DNA from: Candidatus Methanofastidiosum methylothiophilum
GTDB lineage: Archaea > Methanobacteriota_B > Thermococci > Methanofastidiosales > Methanofastidiosaceae
Direction of reading: 5' to 3'
DNA: 32,373 bases
Assembly (NCBI GenBank): GCA_001587575.1
Contig: LNJC01000019.1
Span: 1 to 32,373, forward strand
The number at the start of each line of letters is the position of its first letter. The stretch's first letter is position 1. Made by a program: the position numbers and the translations under genes. Positions 15,818-24,160 of the stretch are shown piece by piece. Below the pieces are notes generated by a model that made no database searches, was not told the DNA's origin, and worked only from the letters and a program-made list of their open reading frames with translations.

Positions 15818-16558
15818 ATGAAAAAAATTGCTATTATTGGGGGAACTGGCGGACAGGGAACGGGACTAGCGTTAAGATGGGCAAGGGCTGGACATGAAAT
15901 TTATATAGGTTCAAGAGAAGAAAGCAAGGCTTGTGCATCTGCAGATAGTTTAAAAACAATTTGTATTGATGTTGCATGTTCTTTATTAGAAATAGAAAAA
16001 TCAGATATTCAAGCTGTAAAGGAAAAAGTTCCAGAAGCAAAGATATCTGGATTTGATAACTTAGAAGCTGCAAAGAGGGCGGATATCATAGTGCTTAGTG
16101 TACCTTATTCGCATCTTATCCCGACAGTAGCTTCTATTAAGGAAGCTCTAACTGAAGGAAAAATAGTTGTATCCGTAGTTGTACCTCTTTCAACTGCTGT
16201 TGGTGGAAAAGCCACAACAGTTATTGCCCCTTGGGAAGGCAGCGCTTCAGAAGTAATACAAAGCCTAGTTCCAGAGAATGTTCAAGTTATCAGTGCATTT
16301 CAGAATGTAAGTGCCGACAGACTTTCTGACCTTGCAAATACAGTTGATTGTGACATTATTGTATGTGGCGGCTCAAAAGATGCAAGAAAAAATATAATGG
16401 AACTAGCAAGAGATATACCTGGGGCAAGAGCAATTGATGGTGGACCACTACAGAATTCAAGACTTGTAGAGCCTATCACAGCACTACTCATAGGGATGAA
16501 CATAAGGTATAAAGTAAAAGAAGGAATGGGTATAAGATTTACTTATCTTCCTGAATAA
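15818..16558 (+). CDS. npdG: F420H2:NADP oxidoreductase (NADPH-dependent F420 reductase)
   Basis: Transfers hydride between reduced coenzyme F420 and NADP+, supplying NADPH in methanogens. The N-terminal Rossmann motif IGGTGGQGTGLALRWARAGH and the following IGSREESKA (NADP-type, Ser-Arg after strand 2) are typical, as is the VVPLSTAVGG segment and the C-terminal GGPLQNSRLVEP motif. At 246 residues it is somewhat longer than the compact F420 reductases, mostly between strands 2 and 4. It sits directly after the methyltransferase fusion, with its own promoter, and converges with a VOC gene. Confidence 0.9.
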   Translation: MKKIAIIGGTGGQGTGLALRWARAGHEIYIGSREESKACASADSLKTICIDVACSLLEIEKSDIQAVKEKVPEAKISGFDNLEAAKRADIIVLSVPYSHLIPTVASIKEALTEGKIVVSVVVPLSTAVGGKATTVIAPWEGSASEVIQSLVPENVQVISAFQNVSADRLSDLANTVDCDIIVCGGSKDARKNIMELARDIPGARAIDGGPLQNSRLVEPITALLIGMNIRYKVKEGMGIRFTYLPE

Positions 16559-16572
16559 ATAATTTTTTAATT

Positions 16573-17016
16573 TTATTCTGAATATAATCCTTCTTTTTTA
16601 TTATATACTTCTATTATGTTTCCATCTGGATCATAGAAATAGAAGAATCTCTTGCCATTTATCTTTGGGTGTGGATGAGATAAAGTTACAGGTTCTGAAA
16701 CAACTTCGATGCAATTATTTACAAACTTTTGGTGTAGCGCATCAACATCTTCAACTTCAAACGCAATGTGATTAAAAATTGAAGGACTTTCCATTAATCC
16801 ATTATTAAATTCCACCAACTCTATATTAACTTTTGATTTTGGATCTGATAATACTGCAAATACAACGTCAAAGCCTTCTATTCCAGTTACTTTTTCGAAC
16901 TGTTCACCACTTATAGGGTGTTCAAAGACTGTTTCTAACCCTAATGTTTCTTTATAGAATCTTTTTGATGATTCTAGATTTGAAACAAGTAAAGCTATGT
17001 GATTTAAAGTTGCCAT
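16573..17016 (-). CDS. VOC-superfamily (glyoxalase/epimerase-like) protein
   Basis: A 147-residue vicinal-oxygen-chelate protein with two beta-alpha-beta-beta-beta modules. Likely metal ligands are His6 (LNHIALLV), Glu56-region (NIELVEF), His83 (FNHIAFEV) and Glu137 (DGNIIEVYN). The sequence lies between methylmalonyl-CoA epimerase and glyoxalase I types; the substrate cannot be fixed. It is a lone minus-strand gene that converges with npdG, with 14 nt between the stops. Confidence 0.85.
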   Translation of the reverse strand: MATLNHIALLVSNLESSKRFYKETLGLETVFEHPISGEQFEKVTGIEGFDVVFAVLSDPKSKVNIELVEFNNGLMESPSIFNHIAFEVEDVDALHQKFVNNCIEVVSEPVTLSHPHPKINGKRFFYFYDPDGNIIEVYNKKEGLYSE

Positions 17017-17087
17017 GAATTATTTAAGAAAAGAATAGTTTTAAAGGTTTTGAAATATTGGATAATAATATTACTAATATTATTAAC

Positions 17088-18173
17088 CTAAAATTTATCA
17101 CTCATTTTCTTTATCAGCTTTATTTTTTTAGACATACCACGTCCTCTTAACTTCTCTGTTATTCTAGTCATCTCATTCTGCTTAATAGAAAGGTACTCAA
17201 TCTCTTTTTTGAGTTTCATATAATGCTGATATCTACGCAATTCAAGTTTTCCATTCTCAATAGCATTCTTTACTGCACAGCCCGGCTCATTTATATGTGT
17301 ACAATCAGAAAATTTACAGTTTTGAGAAAGAGCTTCGATATCAGAAAAAACATCGCTTACATCTCCATCCTCAGACCACAATTGGAGTTCTCGCATACCG
17401 GGGTTATCGATGATCATTCCTCCATTGGGGAGCATAAACATCTCGCGATATGTTGTAATGTGCCTCCCATGACTGTCAGATTTTCTAACTGATCCAACTT
17501 TTTGACGATTTGTGCCAAGCAGCTTATTGATAATAGTAGACTTTCCAACTCCCGAAGATCCAAGAAGTGCTATCGTTTTTCCTTTGCCAAGGTATTGATC
17601 AAGAGACTCTAGACCTTCATTAAGTTCAGCACACAAAGGGTGTATGGGGATTGTTGAATCTATTCTCTTTACTTCTTCCAATCTTTTATCGAGGTCCTCA
17701 CAAATATCCGATTTGTTTAATATTATAACAGGTTTTGACCCACTTTTTGAAACTAGAGTAAGGTACCTCTCAATTCTTTGAATGTTAAAATCATTGTCAA
17801 TGCCCGATACGATTAAAACAAAATCAACATTTGCAAGTAATACCTGTTCTTCTGTGATCTTACCTGCAATCTTTCTAGAGAATTTACTCTTTCTAGGGAG
17901 AACTGAGTGGATTGTACCCTTACTATCAGTTTCCCTCTTTATGACTACCCAGTCCCCAACTACCGGAAAAGTAGTTTTATCTTGGGCTGTGAATCTAAAT
18001 TTACCTGAAACTCTAGTTTCAATTTCTCCAGTTTCGGTAAGCACCATGTAACTTTTTCGCTGCACCTCAGTTATACGACCTGGTATTAATCCATCTTCTT
18101 GAAATATAGTGAAATTATCATGGAAAAATGGATCCCAGCCGATTGTTTCAAGATCAATTAACGATTTATCCAT
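17088..18173 (-). CDS. rsgA: RsgA/YjeQ-type circularly permuted GTPase
   Basis: RsgA is the bacterial small-subunit maturation GTPase. The domain order seen here is an OB-fold (about 30-95), then the permuted GTPase with G4 (NKSD) before G1 (GSSGVGKST) and G3 (DNPGMREL), then a zinc-binding domain with C-x5-C-x-H-x5-C (CKFSDCTHINEPGC). All parts are present, so it looks functional. RsgA is typical of bacteria, so acquisition by transfer is likely. I start it at ATG 18173 because AGAGGGT lies a few nt upstream; a longer in-frame TTG at 18194 has no SD sequence. The partner in an archaeal ribosome is unclear. Confidence 0.92.
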   Translation of the reverse strand: MDKSLIDLETIGWDPFFHDNFTIFQEDGLIPGRITEVQRKSYMVLTETGEIETRVSGKFRFTAQDKTTFPVVGDWVVIKRETDSKGTIHSVLPRKSKFSRKIAGKITEEQVLLANVDFVLIVSGIDNDFNIQRIERYLTLVSKSGSKPVIILNKSDICEDLDKRLEEVKRIDSTIPIHPLCAELNEGLESLDQYLGKGKTIALLGSSGVGKSTIINKLLGTNRQKVGSVRKSDSHGRHITTYREMFMLPNGGMIIDNPGMRELQLWSEDGDVSDVFSDIEALSQNCKFSDCTHINEPGCAVKNAIENGKLELRRYQHYMKLKKEIEYLSIKQNEMTRITEKLRGRGMSKKIKLIKKMSDKF

Positions 18174-18288
18174 GAAATACCCTCTTCCATTCAAAGTAAG
18201 TATTTCAATGATTTAAAAAACTAACATTATTTTCGAATAGTTCAATAATAGACTTTCCTGAAATTCAGGATGCATTATCTCGAATAAA

Positions 18289-18297
18289 TAGGTTTTT
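18289..18297 (+). promoter_or_regulatory. Putative TATA box of the small zinc-ribbon gene
   Basis: GGTTTTTATAA at about 18289-18299 lies some 38 nt upstream of the ATG at 18333. It would give a very short leader; no clear SD sequence is seen. Confidence 0.4.
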
Positions 18298-18332
18298 ATA
18301 ATAGGAATAATAATAGAAAATTCTGATAGCCT

Positions 18333-18587
18333 ATGAAAAAGAAAAAATCTATAAATAATAAACAATCGAAAGATTATGTAAAGATTTGCCCAAATTGTGG
18401 GAGTATTAATGTTTCCTCTGAATCCTATAATATAGGGATCAGAGATGTTTGTAAAGATTGTAGGCACGGAAGTATACAAGAAAGCCTCTTCATTAATGAC
18501 CTTATATATTTCCCTGAAATCTTAGAATCCGACATTGAAGAATTCAGAAAAGAGATTATAAAAAAGAAAGAGAATAAGAAAGATTAA
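18333..18587 (+). CDS. Small zinc-ribbon protein of unknown function
   Basis: An 84-residue protein with a lysine-rich start, a four-cysteine zinc-ribbon (Cys19, Cys22, Cys40, Cys43 in CPNC and CKDC) and a charged helical C-terminus. The knuckles recall those of transcription factors or ribosome-associated ribbons, but no family is recognised. The gene has its own promoter and its stop overlaps the convergent isocitrate dehydrogenase stop by 4 nt. Confidence 0.75.
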   Translation: MKKKKSINNKQSKDYVKICPNCGSINVSSESYNIGIRDVCKDCRHGSIQESLFINDLIYFPEILESDIEEFRKEIIKKKENKKD

Positions 18588-19783
18588 ATTTTTTCCATAT
18601 TCTTAATTATTCTTTCACCGAACTCAGAACATTTTACTTCAGTCGCGCCTTCCATCTGCCTTGCAAAATCGTAGGTGACGTATTTTTGTTTTATTGTTTC
18701 TCCAAAGCTTTTTTCAACTAAAGTTGCTGCTTCCTTCCATCCAAGGTAATTTAACATCATGACACCTGAAAGTAACAAGGAGCCAGGATTTACTTTGTCC
18801 ATGCCTGCATATTTTGGTGCAGTTCCATGAGTTGCCTCAAAGACCGCATAACCTTCTCCTACATTTCCACCCGGTGCAATTCCTAGCCCCCCAACTTGAG
18901 CAGCAAGAGCATCAGAGAAATAATCTCCGTTAAGATTTGGCATGACAAGAACATCGTACTCAGCGGGCCTCAGAAGGGCCTGTTGGAACATATTGTCTGC
19001 AATGGCATCTTTTAGAACAATGCCAGAATTATTATATTCAGTATAAGGAACAATCTTTCCTTTGTAATCATGATTAGCAAGTTCATACGCCCAATTCTTG
19101 AAAGCTCCTTCAGTGTACTTCATTATGTTTCCTTTATGGACTACAGTTACAGATTTTCTTTTGTTTTCTATCGCATAATCGAAAGCTTTCTTAACAATTC
19201 TCTTTGTACCAAATTCCGATATAGGTTTTATACCAATACTAGAGTTTTTCCTTATTTTTACTCCAAACTGTGATTCAAGATAAGAAATAACTTTATTGGC
19301 CTCATCAGAGCCTGCTGCCCATTCAATACCGGAGTAAACATCTTCAGTATTTTCTCTAAAAACGATCATGTCTACATACTCAGGATGTTTCATAGGGGAA
19401 GGAATCCCTGTATAATACCTAACTGGTCTTATGCATGCATAGAGGTCAAGTGCTTGTCTTAATGTAACGTTTATGCTTCTGATACCTCCCCCGACTGGCG
19501 TTGTTAAAGGTCCTTTGATACCTACTATGCATTCTTTTATCTTATCAACTGTTTCATCCGGGAGCCAACTTTTTGTTTTATTGAATGCTTTCTGTCCCGC
19601 TAAAACTTCAATCCAGTATATTTTCCTTTTACTACCATATGCTTTCTGAACAGAAACATCAATTATCTTCTGCGAGGCCTTCCATATATCAGGACCAATT
19701 CCATCTCCTTCAATGAAAGGAATAATTGGATAATCGGGAACATCAATCTTCCCTGATCTTATTGTAATTAAATCTCCGCTCAT
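18584..19783 (-). CDS. icd: Isocitrate dehydrogenase, probably NADP-dependent
   Basis: Oxidatively decarboxylates isocitrate to 2-oxoglutarate. The 399-residue sequence carries the substrate motif [30 protein letters not shown], the metal-binding [14 protein letters not shown], and [17 protein letters not shown]. Lys-Tyr in the last motif correspond to the NADP-specifying pair of E. coli Icd. ATG at 19783 is preceded by GAGGAGAT, which overlaps the end of aconitase, one nucleotide away, so the two genes form an operon. No citrate synthase gene is in the window. Confidence 0.96.
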   Translation of the reverse strand: MSGDLITIRSGKIDVPDYPIIPFIEGDGIGPDIWKASQKIIDVSVQKAYGSKRKIYWIEVLAGQKAFNKTKSWLPDETVDKIKECIVGIKGPLTTPVGGGIRSINVTLRQALDLYACIRPVRYYTGIPSPMKHPEYVDMIVFRENTEDVYSGIEWAAGSDEANKVISYLESQFGVKIRKNSSIGIKPISEFGTKRIVKKAFDYAIENKRKSVTVVHKGNIMKYTEGAFKNWAYELANHDYKGKIVPYTEYNNSGIVLKDAIADNMFQQALLRPAEYDVLVMPNLNGDYFSDALAAQVGGLGIAPGGNVGEGYAVFEATHGTAPKYAGMDKVNPGSLLLSGVMMLNYLGWKEAATLVEKSFGETIKQKYVTYDFARQMEGATEVKCSEFGERIIKNMEKI

Positions 19784-19784
19784 T

Positions 19785-21701
19785 TTATCTCCTCATTTTA
19801 TTATATACATAATTTAAGGCCCCTCCGGCCTTCAAAAGTTCTAGATCTCTGCCTAGGAGGTTCTTGTTAAGTTTATAGGATTCTTTCTTTGTGGTATTCT
19901 TACATACTATATTGCTAAAGTCTCCTATCTCAATGATTAGTTCATCTCCAAAATCTATCTTGTTATAGTCTTTTTCATCAGAAAATGTCAATGGAACAAT
20001 TCCAAAGTTAACTAAATTTGCATGATGTATCCTTGCAAAACTTTTTGCAATTACTGCCTTAACCCCCAAAAACATTGGGGCAATGGCGGCATGCTCTCTT
20101 GAGGACCCCTGGCCATAATTACTTCCACCAATGATAAATCCTCCACCTTTGGCTTTGGCCCTTGAAGGGAAATCTTTGTCTATTCTTTCAAATGTATGCT
20201 CTGAAATTTTTGGGATATTTGACCTAAGTGGCAATATCTTTGCTCCTGCTGGCATGATATCATCAGTTGTAATATTATCTCCAGTTTTTAGTAAAACTGA
20301 ACCTTTCAAAGGATCTTTTAGGCTTTCATTTCTTGGTACCGGTTTTATATTTGGCCCTCGGATTATTTCAACATCTTTTTCGTCGTCTGTTGGAAAGATG
20401 AACATATTATCATTGATCTCAAATTTATCGGGCATCTTTATCTTGGGATATTTTCCAAGCTTTCTCGGGTCTGTGATAACTCCATAAAGAGCTGCTGCAA
20501 CTGCAACTTCAGGACTTACTAAGTAGATTTCTGCATCTTTAGTTCCACTTCTGCCTTCGAAATTTCTGTTGAAAGTTCTAAGTGATGTACCCCCAGAAGG
20601 TGGTGCTTGTCCCATTCCGATACATGGCCCGCATGTGCACTCCAAAATTCTTCCTCCGGCGTCAACGATATTCTTAAAATGTCCATCCTTAGTTATCATA
20701 GAAAGAACTTGTTTAGAACCAGGTGAAACAACTAAGCTTACATCAGGATGAACTGTCTTTCCTTTAAGAACTTCAGAAACTAAGGCCAAATCTTTGTATG
20801 AAGAATTTGTACAACTTCCGATTGCAACTTGAGATACTTTTGTTCCTTCAATCTCGTTTACTTTGACAACATTATCAGGCATATGGGGTTTTGCTATCAT
20901 TGGCTCCAATTTGTCTAAATCAATTGAGATAGTATCAGAATATTCTGCATTTTTATCTGCTTGGAGATTCTGCCATTGATTACTCCTCCCTTCTGACTCC
21001 ATAAATTTCTTTGTGATTTTGTCACTTGGAAAGACTGAAGTTGTCGCTCCAAGTTCTGTACCCATATTTGTGATTGTTGCTCTTTCCGGAACGGATAATC
21101 TATTAATACCTTTTCCTGTAAATTCAAATATTTTATTAACTCCGCCCTTAACGGACAATCTTCTTAATAATTCTAAAATTATATCCTTTGCTGAAGTCCA
21201 TTCAGAAAGTTGCCCATCAAGACATACTTCAATTATGTCGGGCATTTTCAAATAGAAAGGCTCTCCTGCCATTGCAAGTGCAACATCAAGCCCTCCTGCC
21301 CCTATAGAAATCATACATATTCCCCCACCTGTGGGAGTGTGGCTATCCGAACCAAGAAGGGTCTTCCCAGGGATTCCAAATCTCTCAAGGTGCAGCTGGT
21401 GGCATATACCATTCCCAGGTCTTGAGAACACTAACCCATATTTTTTGGCGACACTCTGGAGGTATACATGATCATCTGCATTTTCAAAAGAAGTCTGTAA
21501 AGTATTGTGATCAACATAACTAACAGATAACTCTGATTTAACTTTTGGGACCCCCATCGCTTCAAACTGTAAGTAAGCAAGGGTGCCTGTTGCATCCTGA
21601 GTCAGAGTCTGATCAATTTTAATCCCAATAAGACTTTGACTTTGCATCTCGCCCTCAATTAGGTGAGAGGATATAATCTTTTCAGAAACATTATAAGCCA
21701 T
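19785..21701 (-). CDS. Aconitate hydratase, compact bacterial-type
   Basis: Isomerises citrate and isocitrate with a 4Fe-4S cluster. The three cluster cysteines are in IGSCTNSS and [22 protein letters not shown] marks the swivel domain that carries a catalytic serine and arginine. At 638 residues it is much shorter than AcnA or AcnB and matches the compact group found in Aquifex-like and anaerobic bacteria, which argues that the aconitase-Icd pair may have been acquired. The ATG at 21701 follows GGTGG with 5 nt spacing. Isocitrate dehydrogenase follows directly. Confidence 0.93.
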   Translation of the reverse strand: MAYNVSEKIISSHLIEGEMQSQSLIGIKIDQTLTQDATGTLAYLQFEAMGVPKVKSELSVSYVDHNTLQTSFENADDHVYLQSVAKKYGLVFSRPGNGICHQLHLERFGIPGKTLLGSDSHTPTGGGICMISIGAGGLDVALAMAGEPFYLKMPDIIEVCLDGQLSEWTSAKDIILELLRRLSVKGGVNKIFEFTGKGINRLSVPERATITNMGTELGATTSVFPSDKITKKFMESEGRSNQWQNLQADKNAEYSDTISIDLDKLEPMIAKPHMPDNVVKVNEIEGTKVSQVAIGSCTNSSYKDLALVSEVLKGKTVHPDVSLVVSPGSKQVLSMITKDGHFKNIVDAGGRILECTCGPCIGMGQAPPSGGTSLRTFNRNFEGRSGTKDAEIYLVSPEVAVAAALYGVITDPRKLGKYPKIKMPDKFEINDNMFIFPTDDEKDVEIIRGPNIKPVPRNESLKDPLKGSVLLKTGDNITTDDIMPAGAKILPLRSNIPKISEHTFERIDKDFPSRAKAKGGGFIIGGSNYGQGSSREHAAIAPMFLGVKAVIAKSFARIHHANLVNFGIVPLTFSDEKDYNKIDFGDELIIEIGDFSNIVCKNTTKKESYKLNKNLLGRDLELLKAGGALNYVYNKMRR

Positions 21702-21818
21702 ATAACCACCAATTGTTCACTATAAGCTCTTTTGATTGGTATATTGATTAAGTTTTTAAGTTTAGTGGATACATTAAGGCAGATTATTGTAATAAATGAA
21801 ACAATTGCTTGGAAATAT

Positions 21819-22343
21819 CTACTCTAGATCTATTGTTTCTAAATCTTCTACTTTTTTATCTTCATAGCTAACTATTGAAAGCTTTTTTATTTTACCGTAA
21901 ATCTCAAAGTTCTTTTCGTTTAATTCAACGACAAGCTTCTTACATTCATTTGCATTAGTAGAATTCCCGACACCCAAATGTGGGATAAATTGAATAGCAA
22001 GGAAAAGTTCATCTTTAAGTTTACCTGAATAGAATTTATCGTGAGTTTTAATAATATTGCTAAATCCTTCATCAGGAACTAAAAATACATGCCAGTAGTC
22101 ATTGAATGAGTCTTTATTTAATACTGCACTTCTAAGACAGAAGTCAATCTCTTTTAGTCCTTTAGATTTTTCTTTTATTTCAGAAATGAGTTCCTTTTTT
22201 TTCAGAGTTAATACTGGAAATACAAATGTAAAATGAGGTTTTACAGAATCATAGTAAAGAACATCGTATTTATTTCTCAAATCTTGGATCCAATCATGGT
22301 CCTTCTTTTTTAATTCTGGATATGCAATTACTAAAAGAGACAT
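21819..22343 (-). CDS. 2H phosphoesterase (2'-5' RNA ligase-like) protein
   Basis: A 174-residue protein of the 2H phosphoesterase superfamily. The first motif is canonical (His37-Phe-Thr-Phe in KPHFTF); the second is His122-Leu-Gly-Val (IPHLGV), where Gly replaces the usual Thr or Ser. Members hydrolyse or join cyclic or 2'-5' phosphates; the substrate here is unknown. It is a lone gene with a divergent peroxiredoxin downstream of its start. The C-terminal tail is acidic. Confidence 0.75.
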   Translation of the reverse strand: MSLLVIAYPELKKKDHDWIQDLRNKYDVLYYDSVKPHFTFVFPVLTLKKKELISEIKEKSKGLKEIDFCLRSAVLNKDSFNDYWHVFLVPDEGFSNIIKTHDKFYSGKLKDELFLAIQFIPHLGVGNSTNANECKKLVVELNEKNFEIYGKIKKLSIVSYEDKKVEDLETIDLE

Positions 22344-22437
22344 AATTATAATATTATTTTTTATAATAAAAATATATCTATTTTCAGACAGAAATAGTTT
22401 TAATTTGAAATAACTAATAATTTATGAAGTGACAAAT

Positions 22438-22923
22438 ATGACAGAACAAAATATACCAAAAATAGGTGAAAGTGCACTAAATTTTTGTCTTCCTAACGAA
22501 GATGGAAATGAAGTATGCCTTGATAAGTATAAAGGAAAATGGGTCGTATTGTATTTCTATATGAAAGACAATTCGAAAAGTTGTACTATCCAAGCAGTTG
22601 ACTTCTCTGCTAATTTTAATGAGTTCACTGAAATGGACGCTCAGATAATTGGAATAAGTCCAGACTCTTCAAAGAGTCACAAGAATTTTATAGGCAAGAA
22701 TTACCTAAAAATTGAACTTCTAAGTGACCCAGAAAATACAGTAGCTAAGAATTATGGATTATGGCAAACAAAAAAGATGTACGGAAAAGAGTATATGGGA
22801 GTAATTAGGAGTACCTTTATAATAGATCCTAAGGGAATCATTAAAGCAGTATGGGCTAATGTAAAAGTTAATGGGCATGCAGAAGAAGTTAGAGATAAAC
22901 TAAAAGAGTTAAAAAATAATTAA
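22438..22923 (+). CDS. Peroxiredoxin, BCP/PrxQ-like, without resolving cysteine
   Basis: Thioredoxin-fold peroxidase of 161 residues. The peroxidatic cysteine is Cys49 in DNSKSCTIQAVDF. In typical BCP the motif is DNTPGCTTEACDF, so the active-site Thr is Ser here and the resolving cysteine five residues on is replaced by Val. The protein would therefore act as a 1-Cys enzyme or be regenerated by another thiol. Two other cysteines, Cys17 and Cys27, could serve instead. ATG at 22438 is preferred to an in-frame GTG at 22429 because it fits AGTGA better. It stands alone on the plus strand. Confidence 0.85.
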   Translation: MTEQNIPKIGESALNFCLPNEDGNEVCLDKYKGKWVVLYFYMKDNSKSCTIQAVDFSANFNEFTEMDAQIIGISPDSSKSHKNFIGKNYLKIELLSDPENTVAKNYGLWQTKKMYGKEYMGVIRSTFIIDPKGIIKAVWANVKVNGHAEEVRDKLKELKNN

Positions 22924-22964
22924 TCTATAAAATCTCTTAGAATTAATTCTTTTTTTAAACGAAT

Positions 22965-23147
22965 TTAAATATATTTCATTCTTAATACATTAATAAAAAC
23001 TACAGACCCGACAACGGTCATTCTTGCATGGGGGTGGATAGGTAGAAAAATTCCTCCTAAAAGGATGCCTATTCCAACTATAGAATGTGTCAATAAATTC
23101 TTCCAGTCAGTAAGATATATTTTAATTTTATTTAATATCCCCTTCAT
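22965..23147 (-). CDS. Small membrane protein of unknown function
   Basis: A 60-residue protein with a basic N-terminus (1-15) and two hydrophobic segments (about 19-38 and 43-57), separated by PIHPHARM. GGTGA stands 5-6 nt before the ATG and an AT-rich TATA-like block (TTTAAATA) lies about 35 nt upstream, both supporting a real gene. No family is recognised. Confidence 0.6.
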   Translation of the reverse strand: MKGILNKIKIYLTDWKNLLTHSIVGIGILLGGIFLPIHPHARMTVVGSVVFINVLRMKYI

Positions 23148-23262
23148 TTTATTTCACCAACCCAAAGAGCCTTTTTTTTATTTAAATATTTTTCTATAAT
23201 CTGTAATTCTGTCTTATCCCCAAACTTTTTATAGAAAGAAATCCCATTTTAATGGGGATTTT

Positions 23263-23466
23263 ATGTCAGATGTTGCGAAAGTTATTGAGGTTGTTGGAAA
23301 ATCTGAGATAAGCTGGGAAGATGCAGTAGCAAAAGCAGTTTTTGTTGCTTCAAAGACTGTCCACAACATTAAAGGTGTTGAAGTGGAAAAACTGACAGGG
23401 AAAGTATCTGATGGCAAGATAACTAAATATAAAGCCACTGTTAAGTTAATCTTTGTTGTTGAATAA
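23263..23466 (+). CDS. Dodecin-family protein
   Basis: A 67-residue dodecin-fold protein with the VIEVVGKSEISWEDAVAKAV and YKATVKLIFVVE signatures. Dodecins form 12-mers that store or protect flavin. In flavin-binding dodecins a Trp in N-x-x-W-x-E-V stacks on the flavin; here Gly38 stands at that place (HNIKGVEV). Flavin binding is thus uncertain. A TATA box (TTTTTATAG, about 23226-23235) lies close upstream, and GGGGATTTT precedes the ATG. The 3' side is a T-rich convergent terminator shared with the Nudix gene. Confidence 0.88.
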   Translation: MSDVAKVIEVVGKSEISWEDAVAKAVFVASKTVHNIKGVEVEKLTGKVSDGKITKYKATVKLIFVVE

Positions 23467-23492
23467 ATAAATTAATTTTTTTTATTTTTGTT
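23467..23492. terminator. Convergent T/A-rich terminator between dodecin and Nudix genes
   Basis: A TTTTTTTTATTTTTG tract follows the dodecin stop, on the coding strand of the dodecin gene, and overlaps the end of the convergent Nudix gene. It is a plausible archaeal oligo-T terminator for the dodecin transcript. Confidence 0.4.
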
Positions 23493-24152
23493 TATATTTA
23501 CAATATGCCAAAATCTGTTGTAAGCATCACTTTTAGGATTAGATAATTCTTTTAAGACTGCTGTTGCGCCATCTGCGAAATTAGAGGGATTTTCTTTAAA
23601 TGACGATACTAATTGGGAAATATCTATCTCTTCGTAGGATAATTCTTCAATTGTCCCGTCTTCATTCTCATCAGTGACTATAATTGTTGAATCAGCAGGT
23701 ATGAACAAGATATATCCTGTCATATATCCAACATTTATTGAACTTGTGTCATCAAAGCCTGTTAAAAGTTCACCGACTTTAGTAAATCTTATCAGATCTC
23801 TAGATGAGAAGACATAAGGCCTCCCATCATTTGAAACGGCTATTTCTTCCCTGGTTTCCCTTAAAGCCGTTTTATCGATTGATTGCTCAATAGCTTTTGG
23901 ACCCAATAATAAAAGAGGTTCATAGCTAACATGTCCTCCATTGAAATCATATTTAGATGGGCCTATCTTCCTTTTTTTTGATCTCTTATGTAGAATTGTT
24001 ATTTCTGTACCCCTTATAATTGGAACAATGTTAACTGAAAAGTGAGGTATTCTAAAACTACTATGGACAATATCTCTTCTAACAAATCCACCTACGGAAA
24101 AACTTTCTTCTTCTTTTAATACAAAAGGGAGATATTCTTTATTTTCAGACAT
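23472..24152 (-). CDS. Nudix-fold hydrolase with an expanded Nudix box
   Basis: A 226-residue protein whose Nudix core is shown by NGGHVS (71-76) and RETREE (98-103), the divalent-metal helix of the Nudix box. The spacing between the glycine and the RExxEE is about 11 residues longer than in the canonical box, with the insert rich in leucine (EPLLLLGPKAIEQ). Such proteins hydrolyse nucleoside diphosphates linked to another group; the substrate is unknown. Eight nucleotides separate it from the M1 peptidase stop upstream, so it is probably cotranscribed as its second gene. Confidence 0.75.
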   Translation of the reverse strand: MSENKEYLPFVLKEEESFSVGGFVRRDIVHSSFRIPHFSVNIVPIIRGTEITILHKRSKKRKIGPSKYDFNGGHVSYEPLLLLGPKAIEQSIDKTALRETREEIAVSNDGRPYVFSSRDLIRFTKVGELLTGFDDTSSINVGYMTGYILFIPADSTIIVTDENEDGTIEELSYEEIDISQLVSSFKENPSNFADGATAVLKELSNPKSDAYNRFWHIVNINKNKKN

Positions 24153-24160
24153 ATTTCAAC

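Noticed and set aside
18174-18194. Longer rsgA start at TTG 18194
   Set aside because: No SD sequence precedes it; AGAGGGT stands just before the ATG at 18173.
21710-21807. Inverted CAATTGTT / AACAATTG upstream of aconitase
   Set aside because: The arms are 8 bp with a palindromic CAATTG core and lie over 80 bp apart in AT-rich DNA, so chance is a sufficient explanation.
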